45,246 nucleotides of DNA from Sulfurovum sp. Its GTDB lineage: Bacteria; Campylobacterota; Campylobacteria; Campylobacterales; Sulfurovaceae. Below the pieces are notes generated by a model. That model was not told the origin of the DNA, made no database searches, and worked only from the letters and a program-made list of their open reading frames with translations. The translations under genes and the position numbers were made by a program. Below, piece after piece: positions 33,760-40,530 of the stretch (positions are counted from its first letter, which is position 1; every line of letters begins with the position of its first letter). The DNA lies in assembly GCA_026983515.1 (NCBI GenBank), contig JALWHT010000130.1, forward strand, positions 1-45,246, written 5' to 3'.

Positions 33760-34338
33760 ATGAAATACATTAAAACACTCTCTACCGTAGCACTGACAGG
33801 CATAGGCGCCCTGCTTGTAACAGGTTTGACCGGATGTGAACAAAAAACGTCACAGGAAGAACCTCAGGCCAAAGGTGCTTTTGTCGTTATCGAAGAGACA
33901 ACTCCCGGAAAATACAAGATCAAAGACGAATTCCCGTCCGATGAAACACGCATTATCCTCAAAAAACTTGACGGTACGGAAAAAGTACTGACCAAAGAAG
34001 AGATGGATGCTCTCGTTAAGCAGGAGGCTGCCAAAATAGACAACGGCACATCCCCTTTGATCCAACCGGATGCTCAGGCACAGATGCAGGGCGGTATGGG
34101 GCTTGGAGAAGCCATTCTTGCCTCTGCTGCGGGTGCCATTATCGGTTCTTGGATCGGCAGCAAACTCTTTGGCAACCAAAACTACCAAAACAACCGTAAA
34201 GCGGGCTACAAGTCACCCTCGACCTATCAGCGCAGTAAAAGCAGCTTCAGTAAAGCACGAAAAAGCACAAGCAAACGCAGCGGCTTTTTCGGCGGCAAAA
34301 AGAGCACTTCAAGAAGCGGCGGCTTCTTCGGCGGTTAA
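33760..34338 (+). CDS. UPF0323-type lipoprotein
   Basis: 192 residues. A lipoprotein signal with lipobox LTGC places the lipidated Cys at 26. The mature part has a Lys/Glu-rich segment, a Gly/Ala hydrophobic stretch (GEAILASAAGAIIGSWIGSKL, about 120-140) like a glycine-zipper, and a C-terminal Ser/Arg/Gly-rich tail with three GFFGG repeats. This matches the UPF0323 lipoproteins of Campylobacterota. The next gene, only 2 nt on, is a glutathionylspermidine-synthase-like protein; the pair recalls E. coli ygiB-ygiC, where an unrelated-looking Gly/Ser-rich lipoprotein precedes a GSP-synthase homologue. Function unknown. Confidence 0.82.
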   Translation: MKYIKTLSTVALTGIGALLVTGLTGCEQKTSQEEPQAKGAFVVIEETTPGKYKIKDEFPSDETRIILKKLDGTEKVLTKEEMDALVKQEAAKIDNGTSPLIQPDAQAQMQGGMGLGEAILASAAGAIIGSWIGSKLFGNQNYQNNRKAGYKSPSTYQRSKSSFSKARKSTSKRSGFFGGKKSTSRSGGFFGG

Positions 34339-34340
34339 AT

Positions 34341-35525
34341 ATGGTCAAACTTCTTCAAGTAACACCCCTGACCCCTGACTATCTTGAGTCGCTCGGCTTT
34401 GTTTGGCACACAGACAGCGACGAAACGCCGTATGTTTCAGACAAACTGGTACTTCTCACACCCAAAGAAGCCGAAGCCTACTATCATGCAGGCAATACGC
34501 TCTATGAAATGTTCATCGAAGCAGCACAGCATGTCATTGACAACAACCTCTTTCATGAAATAGGCATCCCTTTCAACCTTGTAGAGCTTATTACCGAAAG
34601 CTGGGAAAATGACATCCACTGGCACCTCTACGGCCGGTTTGACCTTGCAGGCGGTATTGACGGCAAACCCATCAAACTGCTCGAGTTCAATGCAGACACT
34701 CCCACGGCTCTCTTTGAAACGGCCATTGTCCAGTGGGCAATGCTCAAGCAAAACAATATGGAGGAGACCGCACAATTTAACGGTGTCTACGAAGCATTAT
34801 TGGATAATTTTAAACGTCTTGTGACCCTCAGTGAAGATGTTTCAGACTTTGAAACACGCTATGAAGGGTGGAAGTTTCTTTTCACGTCAATTCGCGGCAA
34901 CAGTGAAGAGGAAAATACCGTCAGACTGTTACAGCATATTGCCACCGAAGCCGGCTATAAGACAGAGTTTGCCTACATCGATGAAGTGGAATTTGATGAA
35001 AAAGAGGGTATTTTCTTCAAAGAACAGCAGTACGAACTCTGGTTTAAACTCATTCCATGGGAAGATATTGCCCTCGAAGAACCGGATTTGGCAATGATGC
35101 TGACTAACATTGTTAAAAACCAGAAAGCGATCATTTTCAACCCTGCCTACACCCTGCTCTTTCAAAGTAAGGGACTGCTGACGATCCTATGGAAACTCTA
35201 CCCCGATCACCCGCTGCTGCTTGAAACCTCATTTGAACCGCTTGGTACCGAACGTATGGTGCAAAAACCGGTCTTTGGGCGTGAAGGCGAGAGTGTCCGT
35301 ATTCTCGATGAACACGGCAGCTTTATTGAAGGAGAAAAAGAAGGTACCTATGACAGCCATAAAATGGTGTTTCAAGAGTATGTAGAACTTCCCTCTGACA
35401 TCGAAGGCAGCAGCTATCAAGCCGGCCTCTTCTATGCGTATGAGTCATGTGGTATCGGTTTCAGAAAAGGCGGTAAGATTCTTGACAACATGTCTAAGTT
35501 TGTTGGACATGTTGTCAAGCCATAA
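34341..35525 (+). CDS. Glutathionylspermidine-synthase-family ATP-grasp protein (YgiC-like)
   Basis: 394 residues, one ATP-grasp domain of the GSP_synth type without the amidase half of E. coli Gss. Motifs include GRFDLAGGIDGKPIKLLEFNADTPTALFE near residues 93-122 (ATP/Mg-binding), KFLFTSIRG, the LLETSFEP and KPVFGREGESVRI blocks, and GIGFRKGGKILDNMSKFVGHV at the end. It would ligate a carboxylate to an amine using ATP; true substrates of YgiC-like enzymes are not known. It is coupled to the lipoprotein gene. The last codons lie in a 14-bp inverted repeat (35481-35519). Confidence 0.87.
   Translation: MVKLLQVTPLTPDYLESLGFVWHTDSDETPYVSDKLVLLTPKEAEAYYHAGNTLYEMFIEAAQHVIDNNLFHEIGIPFNLVELITESWENDIHWHLYGRFDLAGGIDGKPIKLLEFNADTPTALFETAIVQWAMLKQNNMEETAQFNGVYEALLDNFKRLVTLSEDVSDFETRYEGWKFLFTSIRGNSEEENTVRLLQHIATEAGYKTEFAYIDEVEFDEKEGIFFKEQQYELWFKLIPWEDIALEEPDLAMMLTNIVKNQKAIIFNPAYTLLFQSKGLLTILWKLYPDHPLLLETSFEPLGTERMVQKPVFGREGESVRILDEHGSFIEGEKEGTYDSHKMVFQEYVELPSDIEGSSYQAGLFYAYESCGIGFRKGGKILDNMSKFVGHVVKP
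35481..35519. repeat. 14-bp inverted repeat over the 3' end of the YgiC-like gene
   Basis: CTTGACAACATGTC (35481-35494) and GACATGTTGTCAAG (35506-35519) are perfect complements around an 11-nt loop. The repeat encodes the last residues of the protein and ends 3 nt before the stop. A second, weaker stem (AAATAGA/TCTATTT, 35525-35543) follows. Together they may end transcription from both converging genes, though no U-tract follows. Confidence 0.6.
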
Positions 35526-35537
35526 AATAGAAAATCT

Positions 35538-35879
35538 CTATTTGGCACCAAATTCAGTAAGTGCCTCTTCGACAGGAATCATATACATCAATGCAGGACC
35601 TCCATGCATAAGCACAGCCTGCATTGCTGCTTCGATAATTTCATTTTTTGTTGCACCTTTTTCCAAGGCACCTTTTACATGAAGCGCTATACACCATTCA
35701 CATTGTGCTGCTACAGAAAGACCGATATTGACCAGTTCTTTGGATTTTCTATCCATCCCTCCTTCTTTTTCAACCGATTCCATAAAACTGTGAAATGCAC
35801 CTATCTGTTCAGGAGCTTCCTTTTGTAGTCGACCTACCAATCGTTTAATCTCTTCTAATTTATCGTTATATTTACCCAT
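35538..35879 (-). CDS. AhpD-like carboxymuconolactone decarboxylase-family protein
   Basis: 113 residues, all-helical CMD domain. The motif AQCEWCIALHVKGALEKGA holds Cys60, Cys63 and His67, the CxxC...H redox site of AhpD-type proteins. AhpD reduces AhpC or lipoylated partners in mycobacteria; many small CMD proteins have unknown thiol roles. SD AAGGATGAAAG precedes the ATG. It stands alone. Possible contribution to peroxide defence along with ahpC and prx6 is inference. Confidence 0.85.
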   Translation of the reverse strand: MGKYNDKLEEIKRLVGRLQKEAPEQIGAFHSFMESVEKEGGMDRKSKELVNIGLSVAAQCEWCIALHVKGALEKGATKNEIIEAAMQAVLMHGGPALMYMIPVEEALTEFGAK

Positions 35880-35976
35880 CTTTCATCCTTTTTATATGCT
35901 ATATTTTCATCATACCACTATCACAGATTTTTGTCAAATACAGCACGTAGTAAAATAGGTACAAGGTAAAAAAGCA

Positions 35977-36816
35977 TTATCCCTCTTCGCCCGGCTTCAT
36001 ACACCCGGAACAACGGTAAGAGACGATCTTCACTTGCGGCAGATCGATGCGTGCTGCGGTAAGGCTGCCGCCCCACAGACACCCTGTATCGAGTGCCAGT
36101 ACATTTTCATCTTCATAAAAACCCAGTGTTGACCAGTGACCAAAGATGATCTTCAATTCTATCTCTTTTCGGTTTTCACACTCAAACCACGGCTTCATTC
36201 CTTTGGCACGTACTTCAGGTGTGGGTGCCCCTTTCTGTTTGAAATCAAGCCTGTGATCTTTGTAGCAGTAACGCATGCGGGTAAAAGCACTGACAATATA
36301 ACGGTCAATATCTTCAGGGCCAGCATTGCGATCAAAGCGCTCCACACTTCCCTTAAACATCTTTTTCAACCACACAGCAGCATGCTCACTCTGCATCTGT
36401 TCTTCGATGCGGTGCGCATACTCTATTGCCATACCCAGGTCAAACTCCGGAGAAATACCGGCATGTGCCATACAATATCCCAGTTTAAAATCGGTATGCA
36501 GGAACTTCTGATGACGCAGCCAGTCTATCAACTCCGTTGCCTTTGATGATCTCAAAACAGGATCAATCGTCGGATTGGACTTTTTTATGCCGTAATAGGC
36601 CGCAATCAGTGCCAAATCATGGTTGCCAAGCACCATCCGTACCGAATCTCTGATGCTGTAGAGATACTCCAGTACCTCCAGCGATTTGTCACCCCGGTTG
36701 ACAAGATCTCCCGCCAGCCACAATGTATCGTAACGCGGATCAAACTGGATCTTTTGTAACAGCCCCTGCAAAGAATCATAACACCCCTGAATATCACCGA
36801 TAGCCCATACACTCAT
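35977..36816 (-). CDS. apaH: Symmetrical bis(5'-nucleosyl)-tetraphosphatase (ApaH-like)
   Basis: 279 residues. Calcineurin-like phosphoesterase with the ApaH order of metal motifs: AIGDIQGCYDSL (GDxxG), LAGDLVNRGDKS (GDxVxRG), VLGNHDLALI (GNHD), AHAGISP (HAG) and a C-terminal FGHW. It cleaves Ap4A to two ADP. The internal segment PGEEG at the end and the length are normal for the family. Upstream ribosome site is weak (GCAGGT). It lies downstream of a repeat-rich gap. Confidence 0.9.
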   Translation of the reverse strand: MSVWAIGDIQGCYDSLQGLLQKIQFDPRYDTLWLAGDLVNRGDKSLEVLEYLYSIRDSVRMVLGNHDLALIAAYYGIKKSNPTIDPVLRSSKATELIDWLRHQKFLHTDFKLGYCMAHAGISPEFDLGMAIEYAHRIEEQMQSEHAAVWLKKMFKGSVERFDRNAGPEDIDRYIVSAFTRMRYCYKDHRLDFKQKGAPTPEVRAKGMKPWFECENRKEIELKIIFGHWSTLGFYEDENVLALDTGCLWGGSLTAARIDLPQVKIVSYRCSGCMKPGEEG

Positions 36817-36852
36817 CTGTACTACCTGCGGTGGAGTGAATAGTTATTGCTT

Positions 36853-36964
36853 GCATTGCTTTGCAATGCTTTTATTGATAAAAGCTTTCTCAAAGAGAAA
36901 GTATACCAAAATTCCTCATTTCTCATTTCTCATTCCTGATTCATTTTCTAATTTCTAATTTTTC
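36853..36964 (+). repeat. Triple hairpin + heptad repeat element, copy C
   Basis: Three 7-bp hairpins follow one another: GCATTGC/GCAATGC (36853-36869), CTTTTAT/ATAAAAG (36869-36884) and CTTTCTC/GAGAAAG (36885-36901). TATACCAAA follows, then heptads ATTCCTC 36911-36917, ATTTCTC 36918-36924, ATTTCTC 36925-36931, ATTCCTG 36932-36938, a slipped unit, ATTTCTA 36951-36957 and ATTTTTC 36958-36964. Its 3' half overlaps the end of the glycosylase gene. This is the fullest copy of the family. Confidence 0.65.
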
Positions 36965-37432
36965 TGCATATATTTCCGCTTTCTCTTCAAACGTCATCGA
37001 CGCGTGTGCCGGAGAGGGTGACGGCAGGTAGACACGCTCTATGGCAAGATCACCAAAGTACTTTTCAAAAAGTGCTTGTGCCTTTTTACCTGTAAAGGCA
37101 AGTTTGGTGATGGAAGGATACTTCTCAAGCAGTGCGGGAATGTTGTTGACAGTAACATTGGTAAGTGATGTGTCAAGTGAATTGTCACGCGCACAAGCAG
37201 CAACCATATCCCATATGCCAATGTGATTCTCTTTCAGAAGCCAAATCTTCTGATCACGGTTATTCACAGGGTACCCTGTCAGCAATTCAAGAATCTTCCA
37301 AAACTGATTTCTTGAATGTCCGTAGTAAAAGGCATGATCAAACGATTTAATGCTTGGGAAAGAACCAAGTATCAGCGTATGGGTATCATTAAAAACAATA
37401 GGATCAAAAGGATGCTGTAACGTTTCATTCAT
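36941..37432 (-). CDS. DNA-deoxyinosine (hypoxanthine) glycosylase, UDG family 6
   Basis: 163 residues. Motif A LILGSFPSIKSFDHAFYYGH with the following RNQFW, and motif B LPSPSPAHA near residue 140, identify the HDG/family 6 branch of the uracil-DNA glycosylase superfamily. It removes hypoxanthine from deaminated adenine. ATG 37432 is used because GGAG lies 6 nt upstream. The last seven codons (EKLEIRK plus stop) are made from the heptad repeat at 36911-36964, so the native C-terminus may have been replaced by repeat-derived sequence. Confidence 0.85.
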   Translation of the reverse strand: MNETLQHPFDPIVFNDTHTLILGSFPSIKSFDHAFYYGHSRNQFWKILELLTGYPVNNRDQKIWLLKENHIGIWDMVAACARDNSLDTSLTNVTVNNIPALLEKYPSITKLAFTGKKAQALFEKYFGDLAIERVYLPSPSPAHASMTFEEKAEIYAEKLEIRK

Positions 37433-37452
37433 ATTATGCTCCATAAACATTT

Positions 37453-37478
37453 GGTGTTGTCAGGGGACAACACCCTAC
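37453..37478 (-). repeat. GTAG-type REP hairpin, copy 3
   Basis: GGTGTTGT (37453-37460), a CAGGGG loop, ACAACACC (37467-37474), then CTAC (37475-37478). Perfect 8-bp stem. It is followed 3 nt later by heptad copy F. Confidence 0.8.
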
Positions 37479-37481
37479 CTT

Positions 37482-37516
37482 AATCCTCATCCCTCAACGC
37501 TCAACGCTCATCACTT
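37482..37516 (+). repeat. Heptad repeat array, copy F
   Basis: Five 7-mers in register: AATCCTC, ATCCCTC, AACGCTC, AACGCTC, ATCACTT (37482-37516). It adjoins REP copy 3 and runs into the stop codon of the DUF4149 gene. The unit pattern A-N-N-C-C/G-T-C resembles copies A and C. Confidence 0.55.
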
Positions 37517-37990
37517 ACACGCCTTTTGCATGTTACGCACCATCAGCACTAGCAGTGCCAGTGAAAAGATCTTGAAGTTTATCTCACTGCCTTTATGGGT
37601 GGCAATAAATGCGGCAGACTGTGTCATTTTCTCCCCGGCAAGCTGCATATTCAGAATGTCCGGAAGATAATAGTGTCCGAACATCAAACCTGTGGCAACT
37701 ACAAAGAAGGTTGCTACCTGTGTGATGGTATCACGTTCGAATTTTTTGTATTTATAGCCTTCATAGAGTATGACAGCAAGCACCGTAAAATCTATCAGAT
37801 AGGAGAGCCTGACAAAGTTCTGTGTCATAATGAGCCCTTCTTGGAAATGGCTTAACACACCTGCACCAAGCCACTGCTGGGTATGGAACGTAACCGGTGC
37901 CACCACAATGCCGGCAAAAAGCCCTGCGCCAAGTGTAGCGCCAAGCAGTATCAGATACGCAATAGTTACTCGTCTAAAAACTGGTTTCAT
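37511..37990 (-). CDS. DUF4149-like four-helix membrane protein
   Basis: 159 residues with four TM helices (about 10-33, 62-83, 95-116 and 135-153). The second and third are separated by a Lys-rich loop (YEGYKYKKFERDT). Conserved-looking residues at helix ends include FHTQQWLGAG and GLMFGHYYL. This matches small DUF4149 membrane proteins of Campylobacterota; function unknown. ATG 37990 has AAAGGAAAAC upstream; the frame stays open further 5' only by running through REP copy 4. The stop codon is reached inside the heptad array F. Confidence 0.7.
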   Translation of the reverse strand: MKPVFRRVTIAYLILLGATLGAGLFAGIVVAPVTFHTQQWLGAGVLSHFQEGLIMTQNFVRLSYLIDFTVLAVILYEGYKYKKFERDTITQVATFFVVATGLMFGHYYLPDILNMQLAGEKMTQSAAFIATHKGSEINFKIFSLALLVLMVRNMQKACK

Positions 37991-38010
37991 ATTTGTTTTC
38001 CTTTTGTATT

Positions 38011-38060
38011 GTAGGGTGTTGTGCACCACAGGCACTTCCTTTGGTCTCCCGCACAACACC
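38011..38060 (+). repeat. GTAG-type REP hairpin, copy 4 (expanded loop)
   Basis: GTAG (38011-38014) then GGTGTTGTGC (38015-38024) and GCACAACACC (38051-38060): a perfect 10-bp stem but with a 26-nt interior instead of 4-6 nt. It lies in the leader of the DUF4149 gene. Confidence 0.7.
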
Positions 38061-38103
38061 ATTTTCATTAGATTTTAACACATCAATTATATATCGGATT
38101 ATT

Positions 38104-38129
38104 GGTGTTGTCCGGGGACAACACCCTAC
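38104..38129 (-). repeat. GTAG-type REP hairpin, copy 5 (supplies prmC stop)
   Basis: GGTGTTGT (38104-38111), a CCGGGG loop, ACAACACC (38118-38125) and CTAC (38126-38129). On the minus strand the TAG of its GTAG head is the stop codon of prmC. With copy 4 it forms an inverted pair spanning 38011-38129. Confidence 0.8.
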
Positions 38130-38974
38130 GAAAACTGTATGACAAAACCTCTGTCCAATCCTGCAAGATCCTTGTAAAATGCAATGGATTTTACCCCAAC
38201 TTCATTAACAAACGCTTGGATAGGATTCTTCTGGTCATATCCCATTTCACATGCCAGCCATTTGACACCGCGCGCTTTGACATCGAGGATGATCTGCCGA
38301 AGCAACTCATCCCCTTCCCTGCCGCCAAAAAGTGCCTCTTTTGGTTCATAGGCAGCCACATTCTTCTCAAGCACAAAATCTTCGGCAATATAAGGCGGAT
38401 TGGAAACAACCAGTTCGACACTTTCATTTACTTCATCAAGCAGGTTCGATTTGCAAAGCGTGATTTGAGCATTCAACCCAAATGCTTTAATATTCTCCCC
38501 TGCAATCCGTAGCGGTGCATCACAAATATCGGTTGCGACAACCTTCAGGTTGGGAAATTTACGTGCAAGGACAATACTGATCGCACCGCTTCCCACTCCT
38601 ATCTCTGCGATGGAAGTGATATTCTCCCTTTCAATAATATTAGCAACCTCATCGATGAGCAGTTCCGTCTCCGGACGCGGGATGAGTACACCCGGAGCCA
38701 CTTTCAGATAAATGTCATAAAAGCTCGCCTCACCTACAATGTACTCATATGGTTCATATGCCACACGCCGTTTGATGAGTGCTTTAAAGCCTTCAATATC
38801 TTTTACATATGCATCTGCATGCATCATCAGATAGATACGCTCTTTCTGAAGATGATATGCCAGCAGCAGCTCCGCTTCAAAGTGTGACCGTTCACAGCTC
38901 TCTTGCAACTGCTCACTTGCCCATTTCAGCGCCTCTTTAATCGTAGTGTCTTCGCTGCCTGACTTATCGGTCAC
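38126..38974 (-). CDS. prmC: Peptide chain release factor N5-glutamine methyltransferase
   Basis: 282 residues. A helical N-terminal domain (about 1-80) binds release factors. The Rossmann domain has SAM motif I EIGVGSGAISIVLA (about 124-137) and the catalytic NPPY in VVSNPPYIAEDF (about residue 192). It methylates the GGQ glutamine of RF1/RF2. Start GTG 38974 overlaps the M48 peptidase stop by 4 nt (GTGA). The stop codon is the TAG of REP copy 5, so the end of the protein (GFVIQFS) may be set by the repeat. Confidence 0.92.
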   Translation of the reverse strand: MTDKSGSEDTTIKEALKWASEQLQESCERSHFEAELLLAYHLQKERIYLMMHADAYVKDIEGFKALIKRRVAYEPYEYIVGEASFYDIYLKVAPGVLIPRPETELLIDEVANIIERENITSIAEIGVGSGAISIVLARKFPNLKVVATDICDAPLRIAGENIKAFGLNAQITLCKSNLLDEVNESVELVVSNPPYIAEDFVLEKNVAAYEPKEALFGGREGDELLRQIILDVKARGVKWLACEMGYDQKNPIQAFVNEVGVKSIAFYKDLAGLDRGFVIQFS

Positions 38975-40263
38975 TTCTGTTTGTCCTTGTCTACAAATGC
39001 AAAGATCCCATCATTAGGGAGCGTAGGTTCCTCCAGTTTTTTTTCTTCTCCAACGACTGTATTGCTCGCATCATAGCCCATCGCTTTTAGACGCTCGATG
39101 ACCGGAGGGTGGGTATGATAAAAAAAGATCACCAACGGATGGGATTTTGGGAAAGCTTTGTTTTCCGTCACCAGTTTAAGCAGTGCCGAGATAAGATTCT
39201 CTTTCCCGCCCATCTGGGAACCGAACTGGTCTGCGGCATACTCGTTGTGGCGGCTGACATAACTCATAAACGGCGTAAAGACAAAGCTTACCAGCGGCAG
39301 GAGCAGCATCAGCATCGCTATCTTCACCCCCGCATGCGGTATGACACCCATCTGGATAAAGAGTGAGTCAGGAAGATGTCCAAAGAGAAAGAAGACCACA
39401 AAAAGAAGACCGCCCATCAGCGCAATGTTCTTCCAGATATCCCCATGGCTGTAATGCCCCAGTTCATGTCCAAGCACGGCAAGCAGTTCATCTTTGTTCA
39501 GTTTCTCAAGCAGCGTATCGAAAAGTACCACTCGCTTGCTCTTGCCAAGCCCCCCAAAGTAAGCATTGAGACGGCTGTCACGTTTGCTGGCATCCATCAC
39601 GAAAATACCGTCACTTTTGAGGCCGACTTTCTGCATCATATCGGTAATAGCATCTTTAAGTTCCCCCTCCTCAAGCGGGTTGAACTTGTTGAAAATGGGA
39701 GCGATGAGTGTCGGATAGAGCACATTGACAAGCACTGCGACAGCAAAAAGCAGCACAAAGCCCCACAGCCACCACATTTCATAGTTGCTGATGATCCATG
39801 CAAGCAGGGCAAAAAGCACACCGCCGAGCACAAAGAACATCACAGCACTCTTGAGGGTATCAACAAGGAACATCTTTGGTGTCATTTGGTTAAAATGAAA
39901 TGCTTCATCTATTTTAAACTTTTGATACAGTTCAAACGGCAGTCCGACAATATAGTTGATAGTGACAAAACCGTAAAGGAATACTACCGCCTGAAGTACC
40001 GATCCTTCTACATGCACTACGGAAGAGAGCCATGCAAACCCTTTGAATACCCACCAGACGAACATCAGGTAGTCGACAAAGTGTTCCACAATCGCCAGCT
40101 TCTCCTTGGCCACCGCATAGTTTGCCGCAACCATATATTTGCCCGCAGGCATTAACACCGGCGCCTTGCGTTTCTCCTGGTTAATGTATCCTATCTGCAT
40201 TACGGAGATATAGATACGCATGAAGGTATAGAGCGAATAGAGCCCGATAATTAATTCCAGCAT
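38971..40263 (-). CDS. Ste24-type CAAX-prenyl protease-like M48 peptidase
   Basis: 430 residues. Seven or so TM segments, the zinc motif HELGH (about 265-269, within LAVLGHELGHYSHGD) and the third ligand region NEYAADQFG. The C-terminal catalytic block with SHPLVIFFYHTHPPVIERL is typical of Ste24/HtpX-like proteases. In bacteria they degrade or process membrane proteins; prenylated CaaX substrates are not expected. ATG 40263 has AAAGGA 5 nt upstream. prmC is coupled downstream. A REPIN-like pair lies upstream. Confidence 0.92.
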   Translation of the reverse strand: MLELIIGLYSLYTFMRIYISVMQIGYINQEKRKAPVLMPAGKYMVAANYAVAKEKLAIVEHFVDYLMFVWWVFKGFAWLSSVVHVEGSVLQAVVFLYGFVTINYIVGLPFELYQKFKIDEAFHFNQMTPKMFLVDTLKSAVMFFVLGGVLFALLAWIISNYEMWWLWGFVLLFAVAVLVNVLYPTLIAPIFNKFNPLEEGELKDAITDMMQKVGLKSDGIFVMDASKRDSRLNAYFGGLGKSKRVVLFDTLLEKLNKDELLAVLGHELGHYSHGDIWKNIALMGGLLFVVFFLFGHLPDSLFIQMGVIPHAGVKIAMLMLLLPLVSFVFTPFMSYVSRHNEYAADQFGSQMGGKENLISALLKLVTENKAFPKSHPLVIFFYHTHPPVIERLKAMGYDASNTVVGEEKKLEEPTLPNDGIFAFVDKDKQK

Positions 40264-40309
40264 TGAAATCCTTTGTATATATCATTGGAATAGATTATGA
40301 AACCTTTGT

Positions 40310-40402
40310 GTAGGGTGCGTACCCACGCACCTTCAAACCATTTTGCAAAAACACGATCTGTCATCAAAACATGTCTCAAAGGTGCGAAATATCGCACCCT
40401 AC
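40310..40402. repeat. REPIN-like inverted pair of REP hairpins (copies 6 and 7)
   Basis: Copy 6 is plus-oriented: GTAG 40310-40313, GGTGCGT 40314-40320, ACCC loop, ACGCACC 40325-40331. Copy 7 is minus-oriented: GGTGCGA 40381-40387, AATA loop, TCGCACC 40392-40398, CTAC 40399-40402. Ends GTAG...CTAC face outwards over 93 bp, as in REP doublets. It sits in a 267-bp gap between divergent genes. Confidence 0.8.
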
Positions 40403-40491
40403 ATATGTAGTCACAAAACCAAAGTTTTTCATTCCATATGTTTGTTTATATGAGAATATAGCAAGAGGGGCTTTAGCAAGCCTTAAAAGAG

Positions 40492-40497
40492 TATAAT
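40492..40497 (+). promoter_or_regulatory. Promoter -10 for the ABC-F gene
   Basis: GTATAATTT; predicted start near 40504, about 27 nt before the ATG at 40531. A small GGCTT/AAGCC stem lies just upstream (40469-40482). Confidence 0.6.
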
Positions 40498-40530
40498 TTC
40501 ATCAAAACATCCCTGAACAAAGGCAGACCC

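Noticed and set aside
36911-36964. CRISPR-like array
   Set aside because: Repeats are 7 bp with no spacers and no cas genes in the window.
37991-38068. 26-codon N-terminal extension of the DUF4149 protein
   Set aside because: Runs through REP copy 4; the good ribosome site AAAGGAAAAC supports ATG 37990.
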